Below are positions 51,924 to 61,882 of a DNA stretch of 64,000 nucleotides, in pieces (positions within the stretch are counted from its first letter, which is position 1; each line of letters begins with the position of its first letter). A program made the position numbers and the translations under genes. The notes below the pieces were generated by a model that searched no databases, had not been told where the DNA came from, and saw only the letters and a program-made list of their open reading frames with translations. Source of the DNA: Oscillospiraceae bacterium (GTDB lineage: Bacteria > Bacillota > Clostridia > Oscillospirales > Ruminococcaceae); assembly GCA_025757845.1 (NCBI GenBank), contig CP107211.1:868001-932000 (forward strand), given 5' to 3'.

Positions 51924-52724
51924 ATGGAAAAGATCGACCTGAACGAATATCTGGCCTCCAACGAATACCCCGGCCGCGGCATTGCGGTGGCAAAGGCCCC
52001 GGACGGCCGACAGATGTTCATCGGCTACTTCATCATGGGCCGCAGCGAGAACAGCCGCAACCGCGTGTTCGACCCTGTGCCGGAGCGCGGCGGCATCTGC
52101 ACCATGGCAGCCGACCCCGCCAAGCTGGAGGACCCCAGCCTGATCATCTATAACCCGGTGCTGACGCTGGGCCGTACCCACATCGTGACCAACGGCGACC
52201 AGACCGATACCATCTATGACCTGATGAGCCAGGGCAAGAGCTTTGCCGATGCACTGCGCACCCGCACCTTTGAGCCGGACGGCCCCAACTACACCCCCCG
52301 CATCTCTGCGGTGGTGTATGCGGACGGCAGCTACCAGATGAGCATCCTCAAGTCTGCCGACGGCAACGGCGACAGCGTGCAGCGCTATTTCTTTGATTAC
52401 CCCCAGCCCGTGGCCGGAGAGGGCCACTTCATCAGCACCTACAAGCACAATGGCAGCCCCATCCCCAGCTTTGAGGGTGAGCCCCTGCGCTTTGCCTGCC
52501 CCCGCACCATCGGCGACTTTGCCCACGGCCTGTGGAGCAGCCTGAACGCCGACAACAAGGTGAGCCTGTTTGCCCGGGTCATCGACCTGGAGAGCGGCGA
52601 GAGCGGCGACATGATCTTCAACAAATACGACGCCGTGTGCAGCGATCTGGACGACCCCGAAGAGCCGGAGCTGCTGCCCGAAGAGCTGGAACTTCTCAAA
52701 AAGCTTGACGCGGAAGAAGAATAA
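51924..52724 (+). CDS. purO: IMP cyclohydrolase, PurO-like
   Basis: This 266-residue protein matches the IMP_cyclohyd (PurO-type) family: ASNEYPGRGIAVAKAPDGRQ, IGYFIMGRSENSRNRVF and ISAVVYADGSYQMSILKS. It closes FAICAR to IMP, the last step of the pathway. Here it replaces the N-terminal half of bifunctional PurH. TAGGAG precedes the start. Confidence 0.87.
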   Translation: MEKIDLNEYLASNEYPGRGIAVAKAPDGRQMFIGYFIMGRSENSRNRVFDPVPERGGICTMAADPAKLEDPSLIIYNPVLTLGRTHIVTNGDQTDTIYDLMSQGKSFADALRTRTFEPDGPNYTPRISAVVYADGSYQMSILKSADGNGDSVQRYFFDYPQPVAGEGHFISTYKHNGSPIPSFEGEPLRFACPRTIGDFAHGLWSSLNADNKVSLFARVIDLESGESGDMIFNKYDAVCSDLDDPEEPELLPEELELLKKLDAEEE

Positions 52725-52759
52725 GAGTACACCATAGAGGAACCAAGGAGGATGCACCA

Positions 52760-53941
52760 ATGAATGAACTCGCACTGAAGTACGGCTGCAACCCCAACCA
52801 GAAGCCCAGCCGCATTTATATGGAAGATGGCTCTGACCTGCCCGTTACTGTTCTGAACGGCAAGCCCGGCTACATCAATTTTCTGGATGCCCTCAACTCC
52901 ATCCAGCTGGTCAAGGAGTTGAAAACTGCCTGCGGCCTGCCCGCAGCGGCTTCCTTCAAGCATGTGTCCCCGGCGGGTGCCGCCCTGGGCCTGCCCCTCA
53001 CCGAGGTGGAGCGCAAGATGTACCACATTGCCCCGGATGCAGAGCTGTCCCCGCTGGCCTGCGCCTACGCCCGCGCCCGCGGTGCCGACCGCATGTCCTC
53101 CTTCGGCGACTGGATCGCCCTGTCGGATATCTGCGACGTGCCCACCGCAAAGCTGATCCAGCACGAGGTGTCCGACGGCATCATCGCACCGGGCTACGAG
53201 CCGGAAGCACTGGCGATCCTGTCCGGCAAGAAGAAGGGCAACTACAACGTGGTGGCCATCGACCCCGCCTACAAGCCTGCGCCCATCGAGCACAAGCAGG
53301 TGTACGGCATCACCTTTGAGCAGGGCCGCAACGAGCTGCTCATCAACGCCGACACCATGCTGAACAACTGGGTCACCGAGAACAAGGACGTGACCGAGGA
53401 GCAGAAACGCGATCTGGTCATTGCCCTCATCACCCTCAAGTACACCCAGTCCAACAGCGTGTGCTACACCGCCGGCGGCCAGACCATCGGCGTGGGTGCC
53501 GGCCAGCAGAGCCGCATCCACTGCACCCGTCTGGCAGGCCAGAAGGCTGACAACTGGCAGCTGCGCCACATGGACAAGGTGCTGAACCTGCCCTTCCGTG
53601 ACGATATCGCCAAGCCCAACCGCGACAACGCCATCGACGTGTACATCGGCGACACCCCGGAGGATGTCATTGGTGATGACGTCTGGGCCGAGACCTTCAC
53701 CGAGCAGCCCGCCCCGCTGACCGCCGAGGAAAAGAAGGAATACCTGAGCAAGGTCACCGGCGTGTGCCTGGGCTCCGACGCTTTCTTCCCCTTCGGCGAC
53801 AACATCGAGCGTGCCCGTCGCTCCGGCGTGACCGCCATCGTGCAGCCCGGCGGCTCCATCCGTGACCAGCAGGTCATTGATACCTGCAACAAGTACGGCA
53901 TCGCCATGGCCTTCTGCGGCCTGCGGCTGTTCCATCACTGA
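52760..53941 (+). CDS. Stand-alone AICAR transformylase (PurH C-terminal type)
   Basis: This 393-residue protein covers only the AICARFT half of PurH: LKYGCNPNQKPSR, SFKHVSPAGAALG, NSVCYTAGGQTIGVGAGQQSR and DAFFPFGDNIERA. It formylates AICAR, and its product is the substrate of the PurO-like enzyme 35 nt upstream. AAGGAGG precedes the ATG. Confidence 0.92.
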   Translation: MNELALKYGCNPNQKPSRIYMEDGSDLPVTVLNGKPGYINFLDALNSIQLVKELKTACGLPAAASFKHVSPAGAALGLPLTEVERKMYHIAPDAELSPLACAYARARGADRMSSFGDWIALSDICDVPTAKLIQHEVSDGIIAPGYEPEALAILSGKKKGNYNVVAIDPAYKPAPIEHKQVYGITFEQGRNELLINADTMLNNWVTENKDVTEEQKRDLVIALITLKYTQSNSVCYTAGGQTIGVGAGQQSRIHCTRLAGQKADNWQLRHMDKVLNLPFRDDIAKPNRDNAIDVYIGDTPEDVIGDDVWAETFTEQPAPLTAEEKKEYLSKVTGVCLGSDAFFPFGDNIERARRSGVTAIVQPGGSIRDQQVIDTCNKYGIAMAFCGLRLFHH

Positions 53942-53951
53942 GGGGGAACGT

Positions 53952-54088
53952 CCTGGCCCTCTCCGTCATTGCTTCGCAATGCCACCTCTCCCAAAGTGAG
54001 AGGCTTTGGCAGGATGGTAAAGCTTCTGGTTTTGCCAAGGGCTCTCCCCTTGGGAGAGCTGGACGCAAAGCGGACTGAGAGGGCGAGG
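53952..54088 (+). repeat. MITE-like palindromic repeat, family 1
   Basis: The ends CCTGGCCCTCTC and GAGAGGGCGAGG are inverted repeats with one mismatch. Inner hairpins include TTGCTTCGCAA and GGCTCTCCCC-TT-GGGAGAG. It lies between the AICARFT and purD genes. Confidence 0.82.
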
Positions 54089-54126
54089 TAGCTGGCGGAA
54101 AAAACGAAAGTTTAGGAGAGAACGAT

Positions 54127-55431
54127 ATGGCTGAAAAAATTCTGGTAGTGGGCGGCGGCGGCCGCGAGCACGCCATCATCAAGGCACTGAAAAAGAGCCC
54201 CGACTGCGGCGAGATCTGGTGTGCCCCCGGCAACGGCGGCATCCGCTACGACGCCAAGTGCAAGAACATCAAGGCCACCGATGTGGAGACCATGGTGGGC
54301 TTTGCGGTTGAGGAAAAGTTTGACTACGTCGTGGTGGCCCAGGATGACCCGCTGGCCCTGGGCATGGTGGACGAGCTGGCAAAGGCCGGCATCCCGGCCT
54401 TTGGCCCGGACAAGGCCGCTGCCCGCATCGAGGCGTCCAAGGTGTTCTCCAAGGACCTGATGAAGAAGTACGGCATCCCCACCGCCAAGTATGAGACCTT
54501 CGATGACCCTGCCAAGGTCATGGCGTACATCAAGGCCGAGGGCAAGTACCCGGTGGTCATCAAGGCCGACGGCTTGGCTCTGGGCAAGGGCGTGCTGATC
54601 TGCGAGAACGAGCAGCAGGCCGCCGACGGCGTCAAGGAGATCATGCTGGACAAGAAGTTCGGCGCATCCGGCAACCATGTGGTGGTGGAAGAGTTCCTCA
54701 CCGGCCCGGAGGTCAGCGTGCTGAGCTTTACCGACGGCAAGGTGGTCAAGCCCATGGTGTCGTCCATGGACCACAAACGTGCCAACGACCACGACACCGG
54801 CCTGAACACCGGCGGCATGGGCACCGTTGCCCCGAACCCCTACTACACCCCGGAGATCGCCGCCGAGTGCATGGAGAAGATCTTCCTGCCCACCATCCAT
54901 GCCATGAACGCCGAGGGCTGCCCCTTCAAGGGCTGCCTGTACTTCGGCCTGATGCTCACCCCGGACGGCCCCAAGGTCATCGAGTACAACTGCCGCTTCG
55001 GTGACCCCGAGACCCAGGTGGTGCTGCCCCTGCTGGAGGGCGACCTGCTGCACATCATGGAGGCCTGCACCAACGGCACCCTGGCCGACGAGGACGTGAA
55101 GTTCTCGGACGGCGCAGCCGCCTGCGTCATTCTGGCCTCCGGCGGCTACCCGGTGGCCTACGAGAAGGGCAAGCCCATCTCCGGCCTGGTGGACGGTCAG
55201 CTGCCGGACGAAGAGAATGTGACGGTCTACCACTCCGGTACGGCCCTCACCGAGGACGGCACGCTTGTGACCAACGGCGGCCGTGTGCTGGGCGTGACCG
55301 CCACCGGCCCGCGCCTGACCAACGCCCTGAGCCACGCCTATGAGGCAGCCGAGAAGATCCATTTCGACAAGCTGCACAAGCGCAGCGACATCGGCCTGCG
55401 TGCGCTGAAGGCACTGGCAGAAAAGCAGTAA
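54127..55431 (+). CDS. purD: Phosphoribosylamine--glycine ligase
   Basis: This 434-residue ATP-grasp enzyme has ILVVGGGGREHAIIKAL, PVVIKADGLALGKGV, NTGGMGTVAPNPYYT and YNCRFGDPETQVVLPLL. AGGAGAG precedes the ATG. Confidence 0.96.
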   Translation: MAEKILVVGGGGREHAIIKALKKSPDCGEIWCAPGNGGIRYDAKCKNIKATDVETMVGFAVEEKFDYVVVAQDDPLALGMVDELAKAGIPAFGPDKAAARIEASKVFSKDLMKKYGIPTAKYETFDDPAKVMAYIKAEGKYPVVIKADGLALGKGVLICENEQQAADGVKEIMLDKKFGASGNHVVVEEFLTGPEVSVLSFTDGKVVKPMVSSMDHKRANDHDTGLNTGGMGTVAPNPYYTPEIAAECMEKIFLPTIHAMNAEGCPFKGCLYFGLMLTPDGPKVIEYNCRFGDPETQVVLPLLEGDLLHIMEACTNGTLADEDVKFSDGAAACVILASGGYPVAYEKGKPISGLVDGQLPDEENVTVYHSGTALTEDGTLVTNGGRVLGVTATGPRLTNALSHAYEAAEKIHFDKLHKRSDIGLRALKALAEKQ

Positions 55432-55449
55432 TTGCCTTATGGCGAACGG

Positions 55450-55583
55450 CCTCGCCCTCTCCGTCATTGCTGACGCAATGCCACCTCTCCCAGAGGGAGA
55501 GGCAAGAGCCTTACCGTTACGTTCTTGGCTCTCCCTTTGGGAGAGCTGGCGAGGAACAAAGTGACGAGACTGAGAGGGCGAGG
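55450..55583 (+). repeat. MITE-like palindromic repeat, family 1
   Basis: Perfect terminal inverted repeats CCTCGCCCTCTC/GAGAGGGCGAGG enclose hairpins including CTCTCCC-AGA-GGGAGAG and CTCTCCC-TTT-GGGAGAG. It lies between purD and purL, 40 nt before the purL start. Confidence 0.85.
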
Positions 55584-55622
55584 ATGCTGAAGTATAACGA
55601 ATACAAAGGGGGAACCTACCCA

Positions 55623-58600
55623 ATGGTCTATCGTATTTATGTGGAAAAAAAGCCCGGCTTTGACGTCGAGGCAAACGGCCTGAAGAACGAGCTCACCGGC
55701 CTGCTGGGCATCCGGTCGCTCACCGGCCTGCGCCTGCTCAACCGCTACGACGTGGAGGGCATCGACCAGGCTCTGTTTGACCAGTGTGTCAGCACCGTGT
55801 TCAGCGAGCCGCCGGTGGACAACACCTATGCCCAGCTGCCGGAGCATGAGGGCACGGCATTTGCCGTGGAGTACCTGCCCGGCCAGTTCGACCAGCGCGC
55901 CGATTCCGCTGCCGAGTGCATCCAGCTCATCAGCCAGGGCGAGCGCCCGCTGGTGCGCTCTGCCCGCGTCTACCTGCTGGAAGGTGCCCTGACCGACGAG
56001 CAGCTGGCCGAGATCAAAAAATATGTCATCAACCCGGTGGAGGCCCGTGAGGCTTCGCTGGACAAGAAGGCTACCCTGAAAATGGAGTACCCCGTGCCCA
56101 CCGCTGTGGCGGTGCTGGACGGCTTCAACCAGCTGGACGAAGAGGGCCTGAAAAAGTTCATCGACGAGAACGGCCTGGCCATGGATCTGGGCGACATCAA
56201 GTTCTGCCAGGAGTATTTCCGCTCCGAGCAGCGCGACCCCACCATCACCGAGATCAAGATGATCGACACCTACTGGTCCGATCACTGCCGCCACACCACC
56301 TTCGGCACCATTCTGGACGATGTGCAGATCGACGACGAAGTGGTGCAGGCTGCCTTTGACCGCTACATGGCCATGCGCAAGGATCTGGGCCGCGAGGGCA
56401 AGCCCCGCTGCATGATGGATCTGGCTACCATCGGTGCCAAGGAGCTGAAGAGGCAGGGCATCCTGAAGAACCTGGACGAGTCCGACGAGATCAATGCCTG
56501 CACTGTGAAGATCAAGTGCGACGTGAACGGCAAGGACGAGGACTGGCTGTTCCTGTTCAAGAACGAGACCCACAACCACCCCACCGAGATCGAGCCCTTC
56601 GGCGGCGCAGCCACCTGCATCGGCGGTGCCATCCGTGACCCGCTGTCCGGCCGCAGCTACGTCTATCAGGCCATGCGTGTGACCGGTGCCGGTGACCCGC
56701 TGGTGCCTGTGAGCGAGACTTTGCCCGGCAAGCTGCCCCAGCGCAAGCTGGTGACCACCGCCGCCGCCGGTTATTCCTCCTACGGCAACCAGATCGGTCT
56801 GGCTACCGGTCAGGTGGATGAGATCTACCACCCCGGCTATGTGGCAAAGCGCATGGAGATCGGTGCGGTGGTGGGTGCCACCCCGGCTTCCCATGTGCGC
56901 CGCGAGTGCCCGGCTCCCGGGGATGTGATCGTACTGCTGGGCGGCCGCACCGGCCGCGACGGCGTGGGCGGTGCCACCGGTTCCTCCAAGGCCCACAAGC
57001 TGGACAGCCTGGAGCACTGCGGTGCCGAGGTGCAGAAGGGCAATGCCCCCATTGAGCGCAAACTGCAGCGTCTGTTCCGCCGTGAGGACGCCTGCAAGAT
57101 GATCAAGCGCTGCAACGACTTTGGCGCAGGCGGCGTGTCGGTGGCCATCGGCGAGCTGGCCGACGGTCTGTACATCGACCTGAACAAGGTCACCAAGAAG
57201 TACGATGGTCTGGACGGCACGGAGCTGGCCATCAGCGAGAGCCAGGAGCGCATGGCTGTGGCGCTTGCCCCGGAGGACGTGGACAAGTTCATCGCCATCG
57301 CCAATGAAGAGAACCTCGAGGCTACCCCTGTGGCCAAGGTCACCGAGGAAAAGCGCCTGAACATGGTGTGGAACGGTGTGTCCATCGTGAACATCAGCCG
57401 CGAGTTTTTGAACTCCAACGGTGCCGAGAAGCACCAGAACGTCCATGTGGAAAAGGGCAGCGTCTGGCAGCCCCAGTGGGAGGGCCTGACCTTCAGCCAG
57501 AAGATGAAGAACATGGTGGGTGACCTGAACGTCTGCAGCAAGAAGGGCCTTTCGGAGCGGTTCGACTCCACCATCGGTGCCGCTACCGTGCTCATGCCCT
57601 TCGGCGGTGCCTACCAGCTCACCCCGCAGAACGCCATGGTGGCAAAGCTGCCTGTGGACGGCGAGACCAGCACCTGCTCCGGCATGGCCTGGGGCTTCAA
57701 CCCCTACCTGATGAGCGCCGACCAGTACAAGGGTGCCCGTCTGGCCGTGGTGGAAAGCGTGACCAAGCTGGTGGCCACCGGCTTCCGCTATGAGGACGCT
57801 TACCTCACCTTCCAGGAATACTTCGAGCGCCTGGGCACCGCCCCGGAGCGCTGGGGCAAGCCGCTGGCCGCCCTGCTGGGCGCCCTGGATGCCCAGATGG
57901 GCCTGGGCATCGCCTCCATCGGCGGCAAGGACAGCATGTCCGGCTCCTTTGAGAAGCTGGATGTGCCTCCCACACTGGTGTCCTTCGCCACTGCCATCGG
58001 CAAGGCAAACAAGGTGGTCTCCACCGAGTTCAAGAAGCCCGAGAGCACCGTGGTGCTCATCCGTCCCATCACCGACCCGGAGACCGGCTGCCCCAACTTC
58101 TTCTCCCTGAAAGCCAACTACAAGGTCGTGGAGGACATGATCGAGGAGGGCATGGTGGCATCGGCCTGCTCCGTGGGCTACGGCGGCATTGCCGAGGCCC
58201 TGTTCAAGATGGGTCTGGGCAACCACATCGGTTTCAAGATGCGGGCAGACCTGACTACCCACCAGATGTTCGAGCCTATGTACGGCTCCATCGTGTTGGA
58301 AATGGTGTCCGACGCACCCGCCGGTGAGATCCTGGGCGAGACCACCAAGGAATACACCTTCGAGGCCTGCGGCGAAACGCTGGACATGGCACAGCTGCAG
58401 GAGATCTGGGAGGCCAAGCTGGAGCCGGTGTACCCCTACCGCAAGGCAGGCCCCACCGTGGAGCCCATCACCGGCAGCCTGACCGCCCCCGCCGCACCCA
58501 AGATCGGTGTGGCAAAGCCCAAGGTCATCATCCCGGTGTTCCCCGGCACCAACTGTGAGTATGACACCGCAAAGGCCTTTGCCCGTGCCGGTGCCGACCC

Positions 58601-59315
58601 GGAGATCCTGGTCATCCGCAACCTGACCCCCGCCGACGTCACGGCCAGCTGCGAAGCACTGGTCAAGGCCATCGACAACAGCCAGATCGTGATGCTGCCC
58701 GGCGGCTTCTCCGGCGGCGACGAGCCGGACGGCAGCGCCAAGTTCATCGCCTCCTTCTTCCGCAGCCCGGCGGTCACCGAGGCAGTGCGCCGTCTGCTGC
58801 AGCAGCGCGACGGCCTGATGCTGGGCATCTGCAACGGCTTCCAGGCCCTGATCAAGCTGGGTCTGGTGCCTTACGGCGATATCCGCCCCATCACGGCTTA
58901 TGACCCCACCCTGACCTTCAACACCATCGGCCGCCACCAGAGCATGCTGGTGCGCACCCGCATCGCCTCCACCGGCAGCCCCTGGCTGAGCAAGTGCGCC
59001 GTGGGCGACGAGCACACTGTGGCCATCAGCCACGGCGAAGGCCGTTTCGTGGCTCCGCAGGAGGTGCTGGACACCCTGATCAAGAACGGTCAGGTGGCCA
59101 CTCAGTATGTGGACCTGACCGGAACGCCCACCATGGATCAGCGCTGCAACCCCAACGGTTCGGTGCTGGCCATCGAGGGCATCACCAGCCCGGACGGCCG
59201 TGTGTTCGGCAAGATGGGCCACTCGGAGCGCAGCGGCGAGTATCTGTACAAGAACGTCACCGGCGACAAGTACCAGCCGATCTTTGAGGGCGGCGTGGAC
59301 TATTTCAAGGTTTGA
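55623..59315 (+). CDS. purL: Phosphoribosylformylglycinamidine synthase, single-chain
   Basis: This 1230-residue enzyme fuses a PurS-like N-terminal domain, the ATP-binding synthetase core (TYWSDHCRHTTF, ETHNHPTEIEPFGGAATC, GGRTGRDGVGGAT) and a C-terminal class I glutaminase. The glutaminase nucleophile is C1070 (LGICNGFQ), followed by the late His and Glu in GHSERSG. The start at 55623 (MVYRIYVEKKPGFD) excludes an upstream open stretch that is only the palindromic repeat. Confidence 0.95.
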   Translation: MVYRIYVEKKPGFDVEANGLKNELTGLLGIRSLTGLRLLNRYDVEGIDQALFDQCVSTVFSEPPVDNTYAQLPEHEGTAFAVEYLPGQFDQRADSAAECIQLISQGERPLVRSARVYLLEGALTDEQLAEIKKYVINPVEAREASLDKKATLKMEYPVPTAVAVLDGFNQLDEEGLKKFIDENGLAMDLGDIKFCQEYFRSEQRDPTITEIKMIDTYWSDHCRHTTFGTILDDVQIDDEVVQAAFDRYMAMRKDLGREGKPRCMMDLATIGAKELKRQGILKNLDESDEINACTVKIKCDVNGKDEDWLFLFKNETHNHPTEIEPFGGAATCIGGAIRDPLSGRSYVYQAMRVTGAGDPLVPVSETLPGKLPQRKLVTTAAAGYSSYGNQIGLATGQVDEIYHPGYVAKRMEIGAVVGATPASHVRRECPAPGDVIVLLGGRTGRDGVGGATGSSKAHKLDSLEHCGAEVQKGNAPIERKLQRLFRREDACKMIKRCNDFGAGGVSVAIGELADGLYIDLNKVTKKYDGLDGTELAISESQERMAVALAPEDVDKFIAIANEENLEATPVAKVTEEKRLNMVWNGVSIVNISREFLNSNGAEKHQNVHVEKGSVWQPQWEGLTFSQKMKNMVGDLNVCSKKGLSERFDSTIGAATVLMPFGGAYQLTPQNAMVAKLPVDGETSTCSGMAWGFNPYLMSADQYKGARLAVVESVTKLVATGFRYEDAYLTFQEYFERLGTAPERWGKPLAALLGALDAQMGLGIASIGGKDSMSGSFEKLDVPPTLVSFATAIGKANKVVSTEFKKPESTVVLIRPITDPETGCPNFFSLKANYKVVEDMIEEGMVASACSVGYGGIAEALFKMGLGNHIGFKMRADLTTHQMFEPMYGSIVLEMVSDAPAGEILGETTKEYTFEACGETLDMAQLQEIWEAKLEPVYPYRKAGPTVEPITGSLTAPAAPKIGVAKPKVIIPVFPGTNCEYDTAKAFARAGADPEILVIRNLTPADVTASCEALVKAIDNSQIVMLPGGFSGGDEPDGSAKFIASFFRSPAVTEAVRRLLQQRDGLMLGICNGFQALIKLGLVPYGDIRPITAYDPTLTFNTIGRHQSMLVRTRIASTGSPWLSKCAVGDEHTVAISHGEGRFVAPQEVLDTLIKNGQVATQYVDLTGTPTMDQRCNPNGSVLAIEGITSPDGRVFGKMGHSERSGEYLYKNVTGDKYQPIFEGGVDYFKV

Positions 59316-59353
59316 TGGTACAATCATAAAAAACCATCAGGAGGAAACAACCA

Positions 59354-60799
59354 ATGTCTCAGCATGACCGTTATATCAGCCCGTTTTCCACCCGGTATGC
59401 CTCGGACGAGATGCAGTACATCTTCTCCGATGACAACAAGTTCCGCACCTGGCGCCGCCTGTGGGTGGCACTGGCACGGGCCGAGATGAACCAGGGCCTG
59501 ACCAACATCACCCCCGACATGGTGGCCGAGCTGGAAGCCCATGTGGACGACATCAATTACGAAGTGGCCATCGAGCGCGAAAAGCTGGTGCGCCACGACG
59601 TGATGAGCCACGTTTATGCCTACGGCCAGCAGTGCCCCAAGGCAGCCGGCATCATCCATCTGGGTGCCACCAGCTGCTATGTGGGCGACAACACCGACAT
59701 CATCGTCATGCGGCAGGGCCTGGAGCTGGTGCGCAAAAAGCTCATCGGCGTGCTGGCAAAGCTGGCCCGCTTTGCCGAGGAATACAAGGACATGCCCTGC
59801 ATGGCCTACACCCACTGCCAGCCTGCCCAGCCCACCACCGTGGGCAAGCGTGCCACCCTGTGGGCCAACGAGCTGGTGATGGACCTGCAGGAGATCGACC
59901 ACCGTCTGGCTACTCTGCAGCTGCGCGGCGTCAAGGGTACCACCGGCACCCAGGCATCCTTCATGGAGCTGTTCAAGGGCGATGCCGATAAGATCCGCGC
60001 GGTGGACGCTTCCATTGCTGAGGAGATGGGCTTTGACCCCAAGGCCGTCATCCCGGTGTCCGGCCAGACCTACAGCCGCAAGGTGGACGCCTTTGTGCTC
60101 AACGCACTGGCCGGCATCGGCCAGAGCTGCATGAAGTTTGCCACCGACCTGCGCCTGCTGGCCAACTTCAAGGAGATGGAGGAGCCGTTCGAGAAGAACC
60201 AGATCGGCTCTTCCGCCATGCCCTACAAGCGCAACCCCATGCGCTGCGAGCGTATCTGCGCCCTGAGCCGTTACCTGATGGTGGACGTGCTGAACCCCAG
60301 CTTCACCACCGGCACCCAGTGGTTCGAGCGCACCCTGGACGACAGCGCCAACAAGCGCGTGGCCATGGCCGAGGGCTTCCTGGCCACCGACGCCATCCTG
60401 AACATCATGCTCAACGTCACCGACGGCATCGTGGTGTACCCCAAGGTGGTGCGCAGCCGCCTGATGGCTGAGCTGCCCTTCATGGCCAGCGAGAACATCA
60501 TGATGCAGGTCGTGGAAAAGGGCGGCAACCGTCAGGAGCTGCACGAGCGCCTGCGCCAGCACGCCATTGCTGCCGGCAAGCAGGTCAAGGAAGAAGGCCT
60601 GCCCAACGACATGGTGGACCGCATTGCTGCCGACCCCGCCTTTGGCCTGACCAAGGAGGAGATCGTGGCGGGCCTGGTGCCGGAGAACTTTGTGGGCCGT
60701 GCACCCCAGCAGGTGGAAGAGTTTGTGGCCAATGTGCTGCAGCCCATCTTTGACGCCAACCCCGATGCCGTGGAGCAGCACGCATCCCTGAGCGTCTGA
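59354..60799 (+). CDS. purB: Adenylosuccinate lyase
   Basis: This 481-residue enzyme acts in both IMP and AMP synthesis. Markers are the N-terminal SPFSTRYASDEM, TSCYVGDNTD, THCQPAQPTTVGKR and the signature IGSSAMPYKRNPMRCE. AGGAGGAAA precedes the start. Last gene of the operon. Confidence 0.96.
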   Translation: MSQHDRYISPFSTRYASDEMQYIFSDDNKFRTWRRLWVALARAEMNQGLTNITPDMVAELEAHVDDINYEVAIEREKLVRHDVMSHVYAYGQQCPKAAGIIHLGATSCYVGDNTDIIVMRQGLELVRKKLIGVLAKLARFAEEYKDMPCMAYTHCQPAQPTTVGKRATLWANELVMDLQEIDHRLATLQLRGVKGTTGTQASFMELFKGDADKIRAVDASIAEEMGFDPKAVIPVSGQTYSRKVDAFVLNALAGIGQSCMKFATDLRLLANFKEMEEPFEKNQIGSSAMPYKRNPMRCERICALSRYLMVDVLNPSFTTGTQWFERTLDDSANKRVAMAEGFLATDAILNIMLNVTDGIVVYPKVVRSRLMAELPFMASENIMMQVVEKGGNRQELHERLRQHAIAAGKQVKEEGLPNDMVDRIAADPAFGLTKEEIVAGLVPENFVGRAPQQVEEFVANVLQPIFDANPDAVEQHASLSV

Positions 60800-60813
60800 T
60801 GACAGTATAAATT

Positions 60814-60850
60814 GCAAAAAGGAGAAGCCCACGGGCTTCTCCTTTTTGCG
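60814..60850 (+). terminator. Terminator of the purine operon
   Basis: GCAAAAAGGAGAAGCCC pairs perfectly with GGGCTTCTCCTTTTTGC. Confidence 0.87.
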
Positions 60851-60858
60851 TTTGCGCC

Positions 60859-60887
60859 TTGCACGATTTTGTCTGCCATGCTACACT
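60859..60887 (+). promoter_or_regulatory. Promoter of rsuA
   Basis: TTGCAC, a 17-nt spacer and TACACT lie 30 nt before the start. Confidence 0.65.
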
Positions 60888-60917
60888 GGGAGCAGAACAT
60901 AAAAAGGAGTACCGCAG

Positions 60918-61622
60918 ATGCGATTGGATAAATATCTGGCCGAGACGGCCCAGTGCACCCGCAGCGAGGCAAAGGCTCTGCTGGCCAAGGGCCGGGTGCA
61001 GGTGAACGGTGCCGTCTGCAAAAAAGGGGACACCCAGCTCAAAGAAGCCGACACCGTGGCCGTGGACGGCAAGGCCCTGAACTACCGGCAGTTCGTCTAT
61101 CTCATGCTCAATAAGCCGGAAGGCGTGGTGAGTGCCTCCACCGATAAGCGGGACACCACGGTGGTGGACCTGGTGGGGGATGCCTACCCCCGGCGGGAGC
61201 TGTTCCCGGCGGGCCGTCTGGACAAGACCAGCACCGGCTTTGTGCTGCTGACCGATGACGGCGGATTTGCCCATGATATCCTTGCCCCGAAGCGCCATGT
61301 CTCCAAGACCTATACCGTCACGCTGGACACCCCCCTCACCGAGGAGATGCGCACCGGCTTTGCCGCGGGGGTCACGCTGGCCGACGGCACGGCCCTGTCC
61401 CCGGCCGAGGTGACCGCCCTTTCTCCGGACGGCCTGACCGTGCGGGTGGTGCTGAAGCAGGGGGTGTACCACCAGATCAAACGGATGTTCGGCGTGTACG
61501 GGGCCGGGGTGAACGGCCTGCACCGGGACGCCATCGGCGGGCTTGCACTGGACGAGAACCTTGCGCCGGGCCAGTGGCGGGAACTTTCGGACGATGAGGT
61601 GGCAGAAATTACCAGAGGATGA
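60918..61622 (+). CDS. rsuA: RsuA-family 16S rRNA pseudouridine synthase
   Basis: This 234-residue protein has an N-terminal S4 domain (RLDKYLAETAQCTRSEAKALLAKGRVQVNG) and a catalytic domain with the Asp in FPAGRLDKTSTGFVLLTDDG. It modifies small-subunit rRNA. AAAGGAG precedes the ATG. Confidence 0.92.
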   Translation: MRLDKYLAETAQCTRSEAKALLAKGRVQVNGAVCKKGDTQLKEADTVAVDGKALNYRQFVYLMLNKPEGVVSASTDKRDTTVVDLVGDAYPRRELFPAGRLDKTSTGFVLLTDDGGFAHDILAPKRHVSKTYTVTLDTPLTEEMRTGFAAGVTLADGTALSPAEVTALSPDGLTVRVVLKQGVYHQIKRMFGVYGAGVNGLHRDAIGGLALDENLAPGQWRELSDDEVAEITRG

Positions 61623-61724
61623 GGGCCGCTTTTCACCCGGATTTCAAAAAAACATCACATTTTAAAGCTAAAATAGTGCCAAGAACCACGCAAAAAAGCA
61701 CTTTTTTGGCCTGCAAACGCCCCG

Positions 61725-61760
61725 AAAGATAATTTCAACAAGAAAGAATTATCTTTTTTG
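61725..61760 (+). terminator. Terminator-like hairpin after rsuA
   Basis: AAAGATAATT/AATTATCTTT is followed by Ts. An overlapping TTTCAACAA/TTGTTGAAA pairing is mutually exclusive with it. Confidence 0.65.
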
Positions 61761-61770
61761 TTGAAATATG

Positions 61771-61799
61771 TTGCAAAAGTAAATTCTTTTGTGTAAAAT
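61771..61799 (+). promoter_or_regulatory. Promoter of the CdaR-like gene
   Basis: TTGCAA, a 17-nt spacer and TAAAAT lie 83 nt before the start. Confidence 0.65.
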
Positions 61800-61882
61800 A
61801 TAGATTGTAATGCAGCGAAATTGGTAAAAATCACAGTCGCTGCCGCTGCGGTTTGCACAAACGAGGAAAAGGGGTAACCATT

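Noticed and set aside
55467..55622. N-terminal extension of purL
   Set aside because: It is encoded by the palindromic repeat, and homology starts at MVYRIYVEKK.
55464..59327. A 1287-codon minus-strand frame opposite purL
   Set aside because: Shadow of purL; composition is artefactual and there is no promoter or ribosome site.
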